Assembly (NCBI GenBank): GCA_021202335.1
Contig: JAJQDE010000019.1
Span: forward strand, 1-35,292
From: Lachnospiraceae bacterium
GTDB taxonomy: Bacteria > Bacillota > Clostridia > Lachnospirales > Lachnospiraceae
Direction: 5' to 3'
DNA: 35,292 nt
Shown: piece by piece, positions 26,539 to 33,850 of the stretch
Layout: each line of letters starts with the position of its first letter
Numbering within the stretch: position 1 is the first letter of the stretch
The notes under the pieces: generated by a model
Database searches by the model: none
Seen by the model: only the letters and a program-made list of their open reading frames with translations
Told to the model about the DNA's origin: nothing
Made by a program: the position numbers and the translations under genes

Positions 26539-27576
26539 ATGAAAAGAAAAGAATTGAAAATAGGAAACCTCACGGCGCGTATTCCGCTGATACAGGGCGG
26601 TATGGGCGTGGGTGTGAGTCTTTCGGGGCTGTCGGGCGCAGTGGCGGCTGCGGGCGGAGTGGGCATCATTTCCACGGCGCAGATCGGATACCGCGACCCT
26701 GATTTTGACAGGCATCCCATAGAATGTAATCTGAAAGCGATACATGATGAGATTGCCAAAGCGAGGAAAATTGCCAACGGCGGAATTGTCGGAGTCAATA
26801 TTATGGTGGCTACGAAGCGATATGAGGATTATGTGAAAGCGGCTGCGGACGCGGGAGCTGATATCATTATATCGGGCGCGGGGCTTCCGATGACTCTCCC
26901 CACAGTGTCGGGCGACGCGAAAATCGCACCCGTCGTTTCGAGCAGAAAATCTCTCTCCGTCATTTCGAGGTATTGGAACAAAAAGTTTGGCAGAAAGCCT
27001 GACCTTGTGGTTATTGAGGGACCGCAGGCAGGCGGGCATTTGGGCTTTAGCAGGGAGGACATCGAGGAGTATACGGCTGCAGGGACAAAGAACTATGCTG
27101 ATGAAATAGTGGAAATCTTAAAGCTTGCAGCGGAGCTTGAGGTGCCTGTCGCGGTGGCGGGAGGCGTCTATGAGCGCGCCGATATGGAGCATTATCTGGA
27201 TATGGGCGCGGATGCGGTGCAGGTGGCGACACGCTTTGTGACGACTAAGGAATGTGACGCTTCGGATGCTTTCAAGCAGGCATATATTAACGCAAAAAAG
27301 GAGGATATTGTGATTGTGAAAAGCCCGGTCGGAATGCCGGGGCGCGCGATACACAATGCCTTTTTGGACAGGGTGGCGCAGGGTGAGCGCTTCATGAGCC
27401 AATGCCATCACTGTATAAGCATGTGCAATCCCGCGACAATCCCGTATTGCATTACGGACGCTCTTGTGAACGCGGTTAAGGGAAATATCGACGAAGGGCT
27501 TGTTTTTTGCGGCAGCAATGCGTGGCGGGCGGACAAAATAGAAACAGTGGCCGATATAATGGAGGAATTTTCGTAA
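26539..27576 (+). CDS. FabK/nitronate monooxygenase-family flavin oxidoreductase with a Cys-rich C-terminus
   Basis: A 345-residue TIM-barrel flavoprotein related to FabK and nitronate monooxygenases: IPLIQGGMGVGVS, GGVGIIS, IEGPQAGGHLGF, VPVAVAGGVYERADMEHYLDMG and DAVQVATRF. Unlike the FabK at 20246 it carries a cysteine cluster C289-x2-C292-x3-C296-x7-C304 near the end, which resembles Fe-S ligands of other flavin reductases. Its place in the FASII operon suggests an enoyl- or dienoyl-thioester reductase role, but the substrate is unknown. AGAGG lies eight bases before the ATG at 26539. Its TAA overlaps the fabH ATG. Confidence 0.85.
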   Translation: MKRKELKIGNLTARIPLIQGGMGVGVSLSGLSGAVAAAGGVGIISTAQIGYRDPDFDRHPIECNLKAIHDEIAKARKIANGGIVGVNIMVATKRYEDYVKAAADAGADIIISGAGLPMTLPTVSGDAKIAPVVSSRKSLSVISRYWNKKFGRKPDLVVIEGPQAGGHLGFSREDIEEYTAAGTKNYADEIVEILKLAAELEVPVAVAGGVYERADMEHYLDMGADAVQVATRFVTTKECDASDAFKQAYINAKKEDIVIVKSPVGMPGRAIHNAFLDRVAQGERFMSQCHHCISMCNPATIPYCITDALVNAVKGNIDEGLVFCGSNAWRADKIETVADIMEEFS

Positions 27577-28577
27577 TGACAATAAAAATTACAGGTACGG
27601 GAAGCGCCCTGCCTGAAAAAAGAGTGACAAATTTTGATATGGCAGAGCTTGTGGAAACCTCTGAAGAGTGGATAAGGGAGCGCACGGGAATTTCCGAGCG
27701 CAGGATTGCGACAAAGGAAACCGTGGCGTCCCTTGCGACTCAGGCAGGCAAAGCGGCGCTTGATATGGCGGGCTGCGAGGCTTCTGAGGTGGATTTGATC
27801 ATAACGGCTACATGCTCGCCCGAGCTTTTGCTGCCTTGCTGCGCCTGCCAGGTGCAGAGCGCGATAGGCGCGGAAAACGCCGTGGCATTTGACTTGAATG
27901 CGGCATGCTCAGGCTTCCTGTTTGCCCTGAACACGGCATATGCCTACCTTCAGACGGGGCTTTACAAAAATGCGCTGATTATCGGAGGCGAGGTGCTTTC
28001 TAAGCTTGTGGACTGGACGGACCGCTCGACCTGCGTGCTGTTTGGCGATGGCGCGGGTGCGGCATTTGTCGAGGCTTCGGAGGCGGACGAGCTTTGTGAG
28101 AACGGCAGGAAAGCAGGCATTGAGGGCATGGTGATGAGCTCGGACGGCTCGAAGGGCATGGTGCTCTCATGTGCGGAGAGAGGGCTGTCAAACCCGTATT
28201 CGGAGGCTTCAGGCGAGGTAAACCCTTACATTTATATGGACGGGCAGGCGGTGTATAAGTTTGCGACAAGGCAGGTGCCGGCGTGCATTAACGAGGCGCT
28301 TGATAAGGCGGGGCTTACGGTTGAGGACGTTGATATGTTTTTGCTCCACCAGGCAAACGTGCGCATTATCGAGTCCGTGGCAAAGCGGTTAAAGTCAGAT
28401 ATATCCAAATTTCCCATGAATTTAAGCAGAGTAGGGAACATGTCGTCCGCGACAATCCCGGTGCTGCTTGACGAGCTTAACAGGGACGGTAAATTAGAGA
28501 AAGGCAGCAGGCTTGTGTTATCGGGCTTTGGCGCAGGGCTTACATATGGAGCAAGTATACTCGTCTGGGGAGCTTAA
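27576..28577 (+). CDS. fabH: 3-oxoacyl-ACP synthase III (FabH)
   Basis: A 333-residue enzyme that starts fatty-acid synthesis by condensing acyl-CoA with malonyl-ACP. The triad is C111 in LNAACSGFLFAL, histidine in LLHQANVRI and asparagine in VGNMSSATIP. The start overlaps the previous stop (TAATG), and GGAGG lies upstream. The C-terminus GFGAGLTYGA is typical. Confidence 0.97.
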   Translation: MTIKITGTGSALPEKRVTNFDMAELVETSEEWIRERTGISERRIATKETVASLATQAGKAALDMAGCEASEVDLIITATCSPELLLPCCACQVQSAIGAENAVAFDLNAACSGFLFALNTAYAYLQTGLYKNALIIGGEVLSKLVDWTDRSTCVLFGDGAGAAFVEASEADELCENGRKAGIEGMVMSSDGSKGMVLSCAERGLSNPYSEASGEVNPYIYMDGQAVYKFATRQVPACINEALDKAGLTVEDVDMFLLHQANVRIIESVAKRLKSDISKFPMNLSRVGNMSSATIPVLLDELNRDGKLEKGSRLVLSGFGAGLTYGASILVWGA

Positions 28578-28608
28578 AAAGTGTAATGGGGAAATTATTG
28601 GTGTCATT

Positions 28609-29073
28609 ATGGAGAAGCAGACAAACCGGACCTTAAACGAATTGCTTTTGAAGCTGTTCAACAATATGCCTGATATGGAAGAACGGGCAGTCATTACAAG
28701 GGAATTCAGCGATATTACAAACAATGACATGCATATCATAGAGGCAATCGGAATCGGCGAGCCGCGCCGTATGTCTGAGATTGCGGCAAGGCTGGGCGTT
28801 ACGGTCGGAACGCTGACCACTAACATGAACAGCCTTGAGGGAAAGGGCTACATCTGCCGCAAGCGCAGCGAAACGGACAAGCGCGTTGTGCTGGCAGTCC
28901 TCAAGGAGAAGGGCAGGAAAGCATTATTTCACCATCGGGATTTCCGTAAGCGGATGATAAAATCCATCGTCAAGGATTTATATGAGGACGAAATGAAGGC
29001 AATGATTAAAGGTCTGCTGAACTTAAATGACTTTCTGACAGAGATTGATAAAGAAAATAAGAAAGTAAAATAA
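28609..29073 (+). CDS. fabT: MarR-family regulator, probably FabT (fatty-acid synthesis repressor)
   Basis: A 154-residue winged-helix protein. The recognition part is MSEIAARLGVTVGTLTTNMNSLEGKGYI, followed by the wing RKRSETDKRVVLAVLKEKG; the ends are helical for dimerisation. Size and operon context fit FabT, which represses fab genes with long-chain acyl-ACP as corepressor. The TTTGA-N3-TCAAA boxes at the operon promoter match the FabT site. The ATG at 28609 gives the normal length but has a weak ribosome-binding site; an in-frame ATG at 28546, overlapping fabH, is an alternative. It is the last gene of the operon. Confidence 0.85.
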   Translation: MEKQTNRTLNELLLKLFNNMPDMEERAVITREFSDITNNDMHIIEAIGIGEPRRMSEIAARLGVTVGTLTTNMNSLEGKGYICRKRSETDKRVVLAVLKEKGRKALFHHRDFRKRMIKSIVKDLYEDEMKAMIKGLLNLNDFLTEIDKENKKVK

Positions 29074-29076
29074 GAA

Positions 29077-29113
29077 GGAATGTGCGACAGTACATTCCCT
29101 CTTATTTTTTTAT
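29077..29113. terminator. Bidirectional terminator, GGAATGTGC family
   Basis: Stem GGAATGTGC (29077-29085) / GTACATTCC (29090-29098), loop GACA, one G-T pair. On the plus strand TTATTTTTTT follows shortly after. On the minus strand TTTTATTTTAC follows, so it serves both fabT and the converging cyclase gene. Confidence 0.8.
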
Positions 29114-30787
29114 CCCCTTCAGGATACGCTTGTTCTCGTACATGAGGACATCCGCCTCGTCGATTGCCTCGCTTAAGGTTTTCTGCCCCCTGATCAGCAC
29201 ATATCCGTGCGCGATTACCAAAGTAAAGCCTAAATCAGGCTGACTGTTGAAGCTGTCGCAGTATTGCCACAGACGGGCAATGCATTTTTTGTAAATGTCA
29301 TCGGCGTCAACGGAATTGATGATTGTCAGAAATTCATCACCGCCCGTGCGGTAAGAGCGCACGATGCCGGAATAATCCTCAAAGGCGTATTTCAAGCCGT
29401 CTGCGACTGCCTTGATCATCATATCGCCCTTCTCGTGCCCGAGCGTGTCGTTGACTGTTTTCAGGTTGTTTACGTCAAACTGTATAACTCCGAGCGGCGA
29501 AAAGCTGTCGACAATATGGTTGTATTCGGCGGTGTGTGAATTGAACGCGGCACGGTTGTAAAGCCCTGTCATGTAATCGGTGAGAGCCAAATCCGCAAGC
29601 ACATCCGCGTTCATGCCGTTGGAGTAGGTTGTCAGTATCTGATTAAACTGATAGATAATCAGGCATAACAGAAAGCACAGCAGCGCTATTCTGACATAAT
29701 CCGAATAATCGCCGTAAGAACCTATTTTGTATTTGACAAGCGACATTGCTATGCATACCATAAGGATTGCAAGGAGCGGGAAAATGATAACATAGTTGTT
29801 GTGCTTCCTTTGTTTGTCCATGTAGCTCAAAACCAGCGGCATCATAAGGAAAATCAAAATAACCAAAAGCACATGTACTACAATCAGCGAGTCGTGAAAC
29901 TCAACAATTCCCGTAAGATGCAGAACCGTCAATACAATTGCGGCAACAGCGCTTACAAGGCTGTAAAGCTTTGAAAAGTCCTTGAGCCGCCCGTTTAAGC
30001 GCTGATATGCCAGCATACCGTAGGAGAGAGGTATGGCGATAAGCGAAACATAGCTTAAAAGGTGGAACAGCTCGGAGTAACCGATAAAAAACTGCCACAG
30101 CATAGTTTCGCAGCCCGACCACTGAGCCGAGAAAAAGGTTGCGGTGCCAAGGTAAAGCAAATCCTTTCCGACAGTATATTTTTTGTGCATGTAAAAGTAA
30201 AGTATCAGCATCACGACGCCGAAAAGCTGCAGAAAAAGGCTTACGATAAAGCCAAAAAGCCGCCCCGCGACTATTTTACGGTATGCGTCCTGCGTTGCGC
30301 CCAAATACATATTGTCAATATATCCGTTTGAGTTTTCGTAGCATGCCGTGACCTCAAGGCAGAGCGTCACCGGCTCATCGGATGCATCGAGCGAAATGCA
30401 GTGCCATCTGCTGCCGGGCGATGTTCCGAAAAACCATGTTTTTAAACGTCTGTCTTCGGATATCAGCTCATCGTCCACGTAGACGTCGACGTAGCAGCTT
30501 CGTGCGAGGAAAACAAGGGTGGTGTCGACGTTTGAGATGTCAAAGGTAGCGTATATGCGCTGCGGCAGCATTTTGCCCGTTTCACTGTCATAGCTGCCAA
30601 GGTCTGAAAGCGGGAAAGCGTTTCCGGCTTCATCAACCCAATTGCCGACGGCATTGTCAACCTGATATACGTCATGCCAAAGCACGCATATCAGAACCGC
30701 CAGCGATGATATAAAGAACACCGTGTTAAAAGCAGCGGTTGTAAATTTTAAGGTCAGTTTTTCCATGGAAAAAAATTTTCTTTTCAT
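29102..30787 (-). CDS. Membrane-bound diguanylate cyclase (GGDEF) with an extracellular sensor and multi-TM region
   Basis: 561 residues. An N-terminal membrane segment (about 14-37) is followed by an extracytoplasmic beta-rich domain (about 40-165, with ATFDISNVDTTLVFLARSCYVDVYVDDELI), then about seven membrane helices (about 175-385), as in 7TM-DISM sensors. The cytosolic GGDEF domain (about 400-555) has FDVNNLKTVNDTLGHEKGD and RTGGDEF (GGDEF 482-486), so it should make cyclic di-GMP. The RxxD product-inhibition site is absent (SGIV at its place). GGAG precedes the ATG. It diverges from cheD. Confidence 0.92.
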   Translation of the reverse strand: MKRKFFSMEKLTLKFTTAAFNTVFFISSLAVLICVLWHDVYQVDNAVGNWVDEAGNAFPLSDLGSYDSETGKMLPQRIYATFDISNVDTTLVFLARSCYVDVYVDDELISEDRRLKTWFFGTSPGSRWHCISLDASDEPVTLCLEVTACYENSNGYIDNMYLGATQDAYRKIVAGRLFGFIVSLFLQLFGVVMLILYFYMHKKYTVGKDLLYLGTATFFSAQWSGCETMLWQFFIGYSELFHLLSYVSLIAIPLSYGMLAYQRLNGRLKDFSKLYSLVSAVAAIVLTVLHLTGIVEFHDSLIVVHVLLVILIFLMMPLVLSYMDKQRKHNNYVIIFPLLAILMVCIAMSLVKYKIGSYGDYSDYVRIALLCFLLCLIIYQFNQILTTYSNGMNADVLADLALTDYMTGLYNRAAFNSHTAEYNHIVDSFSPLGVIQFDVNNLKTVNDTLGHEKGDMMIKAVADGLKYAFEDYSGIVRSYRTGGDEFLTIINSVDADDIYKKCIARLWQYCDSFNSQPDLGFTLVIAHGYVLIRGQKTLSEAIDEADVLMYENKRILKGIKK

Positions 30788-30864
30788 TAGCAGCTCCGCC
30801 TGTCGCTATTTTCTGTTTAAAATATCGGACTAAAATGACAAAAATGCCGGAAGCATATTTGTGC

Positions 30865-30893
30865 TGGAAACATATTTATATCTATGATACAAT
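30865..30893 (+). promoter_or_regulatory. Possible cheD promoter
   Basis: TGGAAA (30865-30870), a 17-base spacer and TACAAT (30888-30893). The leader to cheD is long (about 140 bases) and GC-rich, with repeated GTCAGGGCG/ATCAGGGCG segments at about 30937-30965. Confidence 0.4.
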
Positions 30894-31038
30894 AAATTTG
30901 CAAATAGTGCAAGTCGAACCGGCTTTCGCAAACGCGTCAGGGCGGTCGTCAGCCGCATCAGGGCGAGCGGCACCGGATTACAGTTGTTTGGTTGGGGGGA
31001 AAAACGTGGCAAGGCATACAATACAGGAGCTGCAGAGC

Positions 31039-31521
31039 ATGATAACCGTTTGGATGGGCGACTGCAAAACGGCTCGCGGTGAGAAAAAGCTGATTACGAG
31101 GGATTTGGGGTCGTGCGTGGGCATCGCCGTCAGGGATCCCGAAACGGGGGTCGGAGGGCTTTTACACATAATGCTGCCGGCTTATGTCCCGGACGGCTCC
31201 GGCATGAGCTTTAATCCCGCAAAGTACGCCGACACGGGGATTGACGAGATGATACGTATGCTGGTGCAGGCAGGGGCGGCAAGAGAAAGGCTCGTGGCAA
31301 AGCTTGCGGGCGGCGCCCATATGACACGGAGTCCTGATGTGCCTGAGTGGAACGATATTTCATCGAGAAATCTTAAGGCGGTAAGGAAAAAGCTGGGGGA
31401 GCTTCAAATCCCGGTGCTTGCCGAAGCCGTAGGGGCGCATCATCCGCGCACGGTGATTTTTGAGCCGGCAAGCGGCATGCTCACTATCATAACCGCAGGC
31501 AGACCTGACAGAGTCATATGA
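31039..31521 (+). CDS. cheD: Chemoreceptor glutamine deamidase CheD
   Basis: A 160-residue enzyme that deamidates glutamines on chemoreceptors and interacts with CheC. The catalytic residues match Thermotoga CheD: T20, C26 (in DLGSCVGIAV) and H43 (in GGLLHIMLP). KYADTGIDEMI, AKLAGGAHM and ISSRNLKAVRKKL follow as in the family. The ATG at 31039 with AGGAG eight bases upstream gives the normal length; a GTG at 31006 behind a run of G is an in-frame alternative adding 11 residues. Other che genes are not in the window; the receptor at 1595 is a possible substrate. Confidence 0.93.
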   Translation: MITVWMGDCKTARGEKKLITRDLGSCVGIAVRDPETGVGGLLHIMLPAYVPDGSGMSFNPAKYADTGIDEMIRMLVQAGAARERLVAKLAGGAHMTRSPDVPEWNDISSRNLKAVRKKLGELQIPVLAEAVGAHHPRTVIFEPASGMLTIITAGRPDRVI

Positions 31522-31530
31522 TTTTGGATA

Positions 31531-31691
31531 GAACAAAGTTTGTTCGGAATGGGGATTAGTATGAAAAATAAGCTTGATAGCTTATTTTTCATACGGCTAT
31601 TTGTGCCGGAGCGTCACCAATAGCTTTTATGGCAGACGCAAATCTGATATTTGCGTCGCCCCGTCGCTAACGCTCCGGAATGGAGATTAGT
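31531..31691 (+). promoter_or_regulatory. Two tandem hairpin/start modules forming a structured leader
   Basis: Module 1 is the hairpin GAACAA-AGT-TTGTTC (31532-31545 approx.) followed by GGAATGGGGATTAGT and an ATG at 31561. Next comes a perfect 14-bp hairpin, ATGAAAAATAAGCT (31561-31574) / AGCTTATTTTTCAT (31579-31592), then CGGCTATTTGTGCCG (about 31594-31608). Module 2 has outer arms CCGGAGCG (31606-31613) / CGCTCCGG (31671-31678) around GACGCAAAT-CTGAT-ATTTGCGTC (31635-31657), followed by AATGGAGATTAGT and the GTG at 31692. No known riboswitch is recognised. Confidence 0.65.
31561..31623 (+). CDS. Possible 20-residue leader peptide
   Basis: ATG with GGGGATT just upstream opens a 20-codon reading frame (begins MKNKLDSLFFIRLF, ends PERHQ). 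Its first codons form one arm of a perfect 14-bp hairpin, so ribosome position could change the fold. It may be a real leader peptide, a decayed copy of a gene start, or chance. Confidence 0.25.
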   Translation: MKNKLDSLFFIRLFVPERHQ

Positions 31692-31865
31692 GTGAAAAGT
31701 GAATTTAGTGAATTGAATGAGATGCTGCTTTTGGAGCGCAACATCATAAACAGCTACAATGAGCGCCTTAAAGCGCTTTGGGCTGAGGGAGATATGGACA
31801 CCCTGGGAAAGCTTATCATGGACGATGCGTATCGGTATGAATTTCTGTCAGATGGTACGCATTAA
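31692..31865 (+). CDS. Small hypothetical protein, 57 residues
   Basis: Not recognised. The GTG at 31692 is chosen by analogy with the other GGGGATTA-N-T-start modules; an ATG at 31680 is in frame but lies inside the module. The protein is acidic and helical (SEFSELNEMLLLERNIINSYNERLKALW), ends in DDAYRYEFLSDGTH and has no signal or membrane segment. It has a very structured leader and a strong 19-bp terminator hairpin. Confidence 0.6.
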   Translation: MKSEFSELNEMLLLERNIINSYNERLKALWAEGDMDTLGKLIMDDAYRYEFLSDGTH

Positions 31866-31868
31866 CGG

Positions 31869-31915
31869 AACAATAGCAGAACGAAGGCTTTGACCTTTGT
31901 TCTGCTATTGTTTTA
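31869..31915. terminator. Long 19-bp hairpin terminator between converging genes
   Basis: The arms 31869-31887 and 31894-31912 (AACAATAGCAGAAC... / ...GTTCTGCTATTGTT) pair over 19 bp with one G-T and a CTTTGA loop. TTTT follows on the plus strand. The stop codon of the minus-strand PHP gene lies inside the 3' arm. The minus strand lacks a good U-tract. Confidence 0.8.
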
Positions 31916-32690
31916 AAGCCGCGAGCGCGGCGCGTCTTTTATGTCCTCTGTAAAGGCTTGCAAAACGGTTGTAGAACCAAAAGCCTTCGACCAGCACATG
32001 GTTAAATATGCCGAGTTTGTCCTTGACTGTTCCCTCGTAGCGTGTTCCGCCGTAATCAAGCGGCTTTCGGGCTTTGATATAATCTATCAGTCCGGATTCC
32101 GTTGAGATGCTTTCCTGAAACCCGGTATATGCCGTGCCTGCGCAGTCTGCGCAATGAGAATCGCTGCCGCCGAGCATCGGAAGCCGGTACCGGAAAGCGA
32201 GCCGCCTTGCGGACATGTTTGAGTCAGAGGTTTCGCAGGCGTTAAAGGCTTCTATGAAGTCGAAGCGGGCTGTGATGTCCGGATTTTTGCGGTAGGCGCG
32301 CGTGCGGGCATAGCTGATGTGCCGCTCGCCGCACGGATGGGCGGGTCCCAATATGCCGCCGTGCCTGTGGACCACGTCAATCAGCAGCTTTACGGGAAGC
32401 CATCTGCATTCCATAAGCACAAGCTTTACGTTTTCGGGCAGTATGACAAGTATATGTCCCGCGTCGATTGTATCATATTCAATCCCCTTAAGAACGACAA
32501 AATCATGGATTTTATCCTTGAGGTTATCTCTGTAATAGCGGTAGCCGTTGTAGGAGTCGTGGTCGGTAATCAACATTCCGCCAAATCCGTCTGACTTTAA
32601 AAGTCTGATGTATTCCGCGATGGGAAGCTTGCCGTCGAGCGAGCCTTCCTTAGTGTGGCAGTGCATGTCAAATTTTATTGCCGTATTCAT
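31905..32690 (-). CDS. PHP-domain metal-dependent phosphoesterase
   Basis: A 261-residue protein with the PHP fold, a metal-dependent phosphoesterase whose substrate cannot be told. Motifs: DMHCHTKEG (motif I), LITDHDSYNGY (motif II), KGIEYDT, GPAHPCGERH (motif III) and GGSDSHCADCAG (motif IV), all with metal-binding His/Asp residues. The start at 32690 follows AATGGGGGATTTT. An in-frame ATG at 32726 has AAGGAG only two bases before it and is less likely. It has its own promoter and is divergent from the PAP2 gene. Confidence 0.88.
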   Translation of the reverse strand: MNTAIKFDMHCHTKEGSLDGKLPIAEYIRLLKSDGFGGMLITDHDSYNGYRYYRDNLKDKIHDFVVLKGIEYDTIDAGHILVILPENVKLVLMECRWLPVKLLIDVVHRHGGILGPAHPCGERHISYARTRAYRKNPDITARFDFIEAFNACETSDSNMSARRLAFRYRLPMLGGSDSHCADCAGTAYTGFQESISTESGLIDYIKARKPLDYGGTRYEGTVKDKLGIFNHVLVEGFWFYNRFASLYRGHKRRAALAALKQ

Positions 32691-32763
32691 AAAATCCCCC
32701 ATTCTTGCCCAAACCTGCCTGAGCATATCTCCTTTTAATTCAAAAAAACCGATTACCATGCAT

Positions 32764-32792
32764 ATTATAATGTACGTGTCAGGCGCAGTCAA
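32764..32792 (-). promoter_or_regulatory. Promoter of the PHP gene
   Basis: On the minus strand: -35 TTGACT (32792-32787), a 17-base spacer and -10 TATAAT (32769-32764). The stretch 32691-33090 holds no gene, only this promoter, the divergent PAP2 promoter, A-rich sequence and a leader hairpin. Confidence 0.75.
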
Positions 32793-32985
32793 ACAATATT
32801 TAAGAAAAACACACAAAAAACACAAAAGCATTTCCAAAAGCAGCTTTTTAATAAAAAGCAGTTTATTTAAGGATATTATAAAGCGCAGGAAACAAAAATA
32901 TTCGCGGACGGGCGAACAGGATATATTTGGGCAAAATTCCCCGAAAACACCCGTAAAAACTTAAAACTTTGGTACTTTATAAAAG

Positions 32986-33014
32986 TTGACTTTGTGCGGT
33001 ATGTAAACTATAAT
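32986..33014 (+). promoter_or_regulatory. Promoter of the PAP2 gene
   Basis: -35 TTGACT (32986-32991), a 17-base spacer and -10 TATAAT (33009-33014), giving a leader of about 70 bases. Confidence 0.78.
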
Positions 33015-33032
33015 TATTTTTTAGAAAATTCA

Positions 33033-33090
33033 GAACAAACTTTGTTTGTTCCGGCTATTTGAGCCGTTAAATGCGGCATGGGGGATTATT
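33033..33090 (+). promoter_or_regulatory. Hairpin leader module before the PAP2 gene
   Basis: The hairpin GAACAAAC-TTT-GTTTGTTC (33033-33051) is followed by CGGCTATTTGAGCCG (33053-33067 approx.), which differs by one base from the copy at 31594, and then GCATGGGGGATTATT before the ATG at 33091. Confidence 0.6.
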
Positions 33091-33768
33091 ATGAAAAACA
33101 GAGTGTCAGAGTTAATCGGTCAGTACCGTTCGCTTTGGGTGATGGGCATATACGCTATGCTTTATCTTATTGCCTTTTACTGCTTGGAGCAGCGTGCGGG
33201 CGCGATACATGAAATCAATTTCGGGATAGATGAATACATTCCGTTTTGCGAAGTGTTTATCGTACCGTATCTTATGTGGTTTGGCTATGTGGCGTTTTCG
33301 GTCTGCTATTTATGCATACGGGACAGGGATGAGGGCGACAGGCTCGTCGCATTTCTTATGGCGGGGATGACAATTTTCATCGTTATGTCCGCTGTTTTTC
33401 CGAACGGGCATCATTTAAGGCCTGCGGTGTTCCCTAGAGATAATATTTTTACAAAAATGATAGCGGCGCTTTATGCCGCGGACACGCCGACAAATGTGTT
33501 TCCGAGTATTCATGTGTATAATTCCATTGCGGTCATGATAGCGGTGCACAGAAGCAGACGCTTTCAGGAGCATAGGCTTATTAAGGGTTTTATGTTCGCG
33601 CTTGGCGTCAGCATCATTGCTTCAACGGTGCTTATTAAGCAGCATTCAATGCTTGATGTGCTCTCGGCGGTTATACTTTCGTGTCTGATGTATTCAATCT
33701 GCTACAGACATACGGGCGTCAGGGAAAAGAGAACGGAGAAAACGTGGGGGTTGCTTCCGCGCAAATAA
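33091..33768 (+). CDS. PAP2-family membrane phosphatase
   Basis: A 225-residue membrane protein with about six hydrophobic segments. The PAP2 signature is partly visible: PSIHVYNS (motif 2) and KQHSMLDVLSA (motif 3, HxxxD), which form the phosphatase active site used on lipid or isoprenoid phosphates. The first motif (KxxxxxxRP) may be represented by the HHLRPAVFPRDN region. The start at 33091 follows GGGGGATT; longer readings into the hairpin are unlikely. It is a single gene ending in a strong terminator. Confidence 0.85.
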   Translation: MKNRVSELIGQYRSLWVMGIYAMLYLIAFYCLEQRAGAIHEINFGIDEYIPFCEVFIVPYLMWFGYVAFSVCYLCIRDRDEGDRLVAFLMAGMTIFIVMSAVFPNGHHLRPAVFPRDNIFTKMIAALYAADTPTNVFPSIHVYNSIAVMIAVHRSRRFQEHRLIKGFMFALGVSIIASTVLIKQHSMLDVLSAVILSCLMYSICYRHTGVREKRTEKTWGLLPRK

Positions 33769-33778
33769 TCCGCAAATA

Positions 33779-33816
33779 AAAAACGGGTGCATATTATACA
33801 TATGCATCCGTTTTTT
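33779..33816 (+). terminator. Terminator after the PAP2 gene
   Basis: A 14-bp stem AAACGGGTGCATAT (33781-33794) / ATATGCATCCGTTT (33800-33813) with one G-T pair and a TATAC loop, followed by TTT. The A-run on the other side lets it work for the minus-strand gene too. Confidence 0.88.
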
Positions 33817-33850
33817 GTGCGAAATCCGCATGCGAAATTCGCATGGGAGA

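Noticed and set aside
30788-30870. Sigma-28 (motility) promoter for the diguanylate cyclase, from CCGATAT on the minus strand.
   Set aside because: No TAAA box occurs at the right distance upstream, so the match is half a promoter only.
32691-32837. N-terminal extension of the PHP protein up to 32837.
   Set aside because: The extension reads through the predicted promoter at 32764-32792; the start at 32690 has the G-rich start module.
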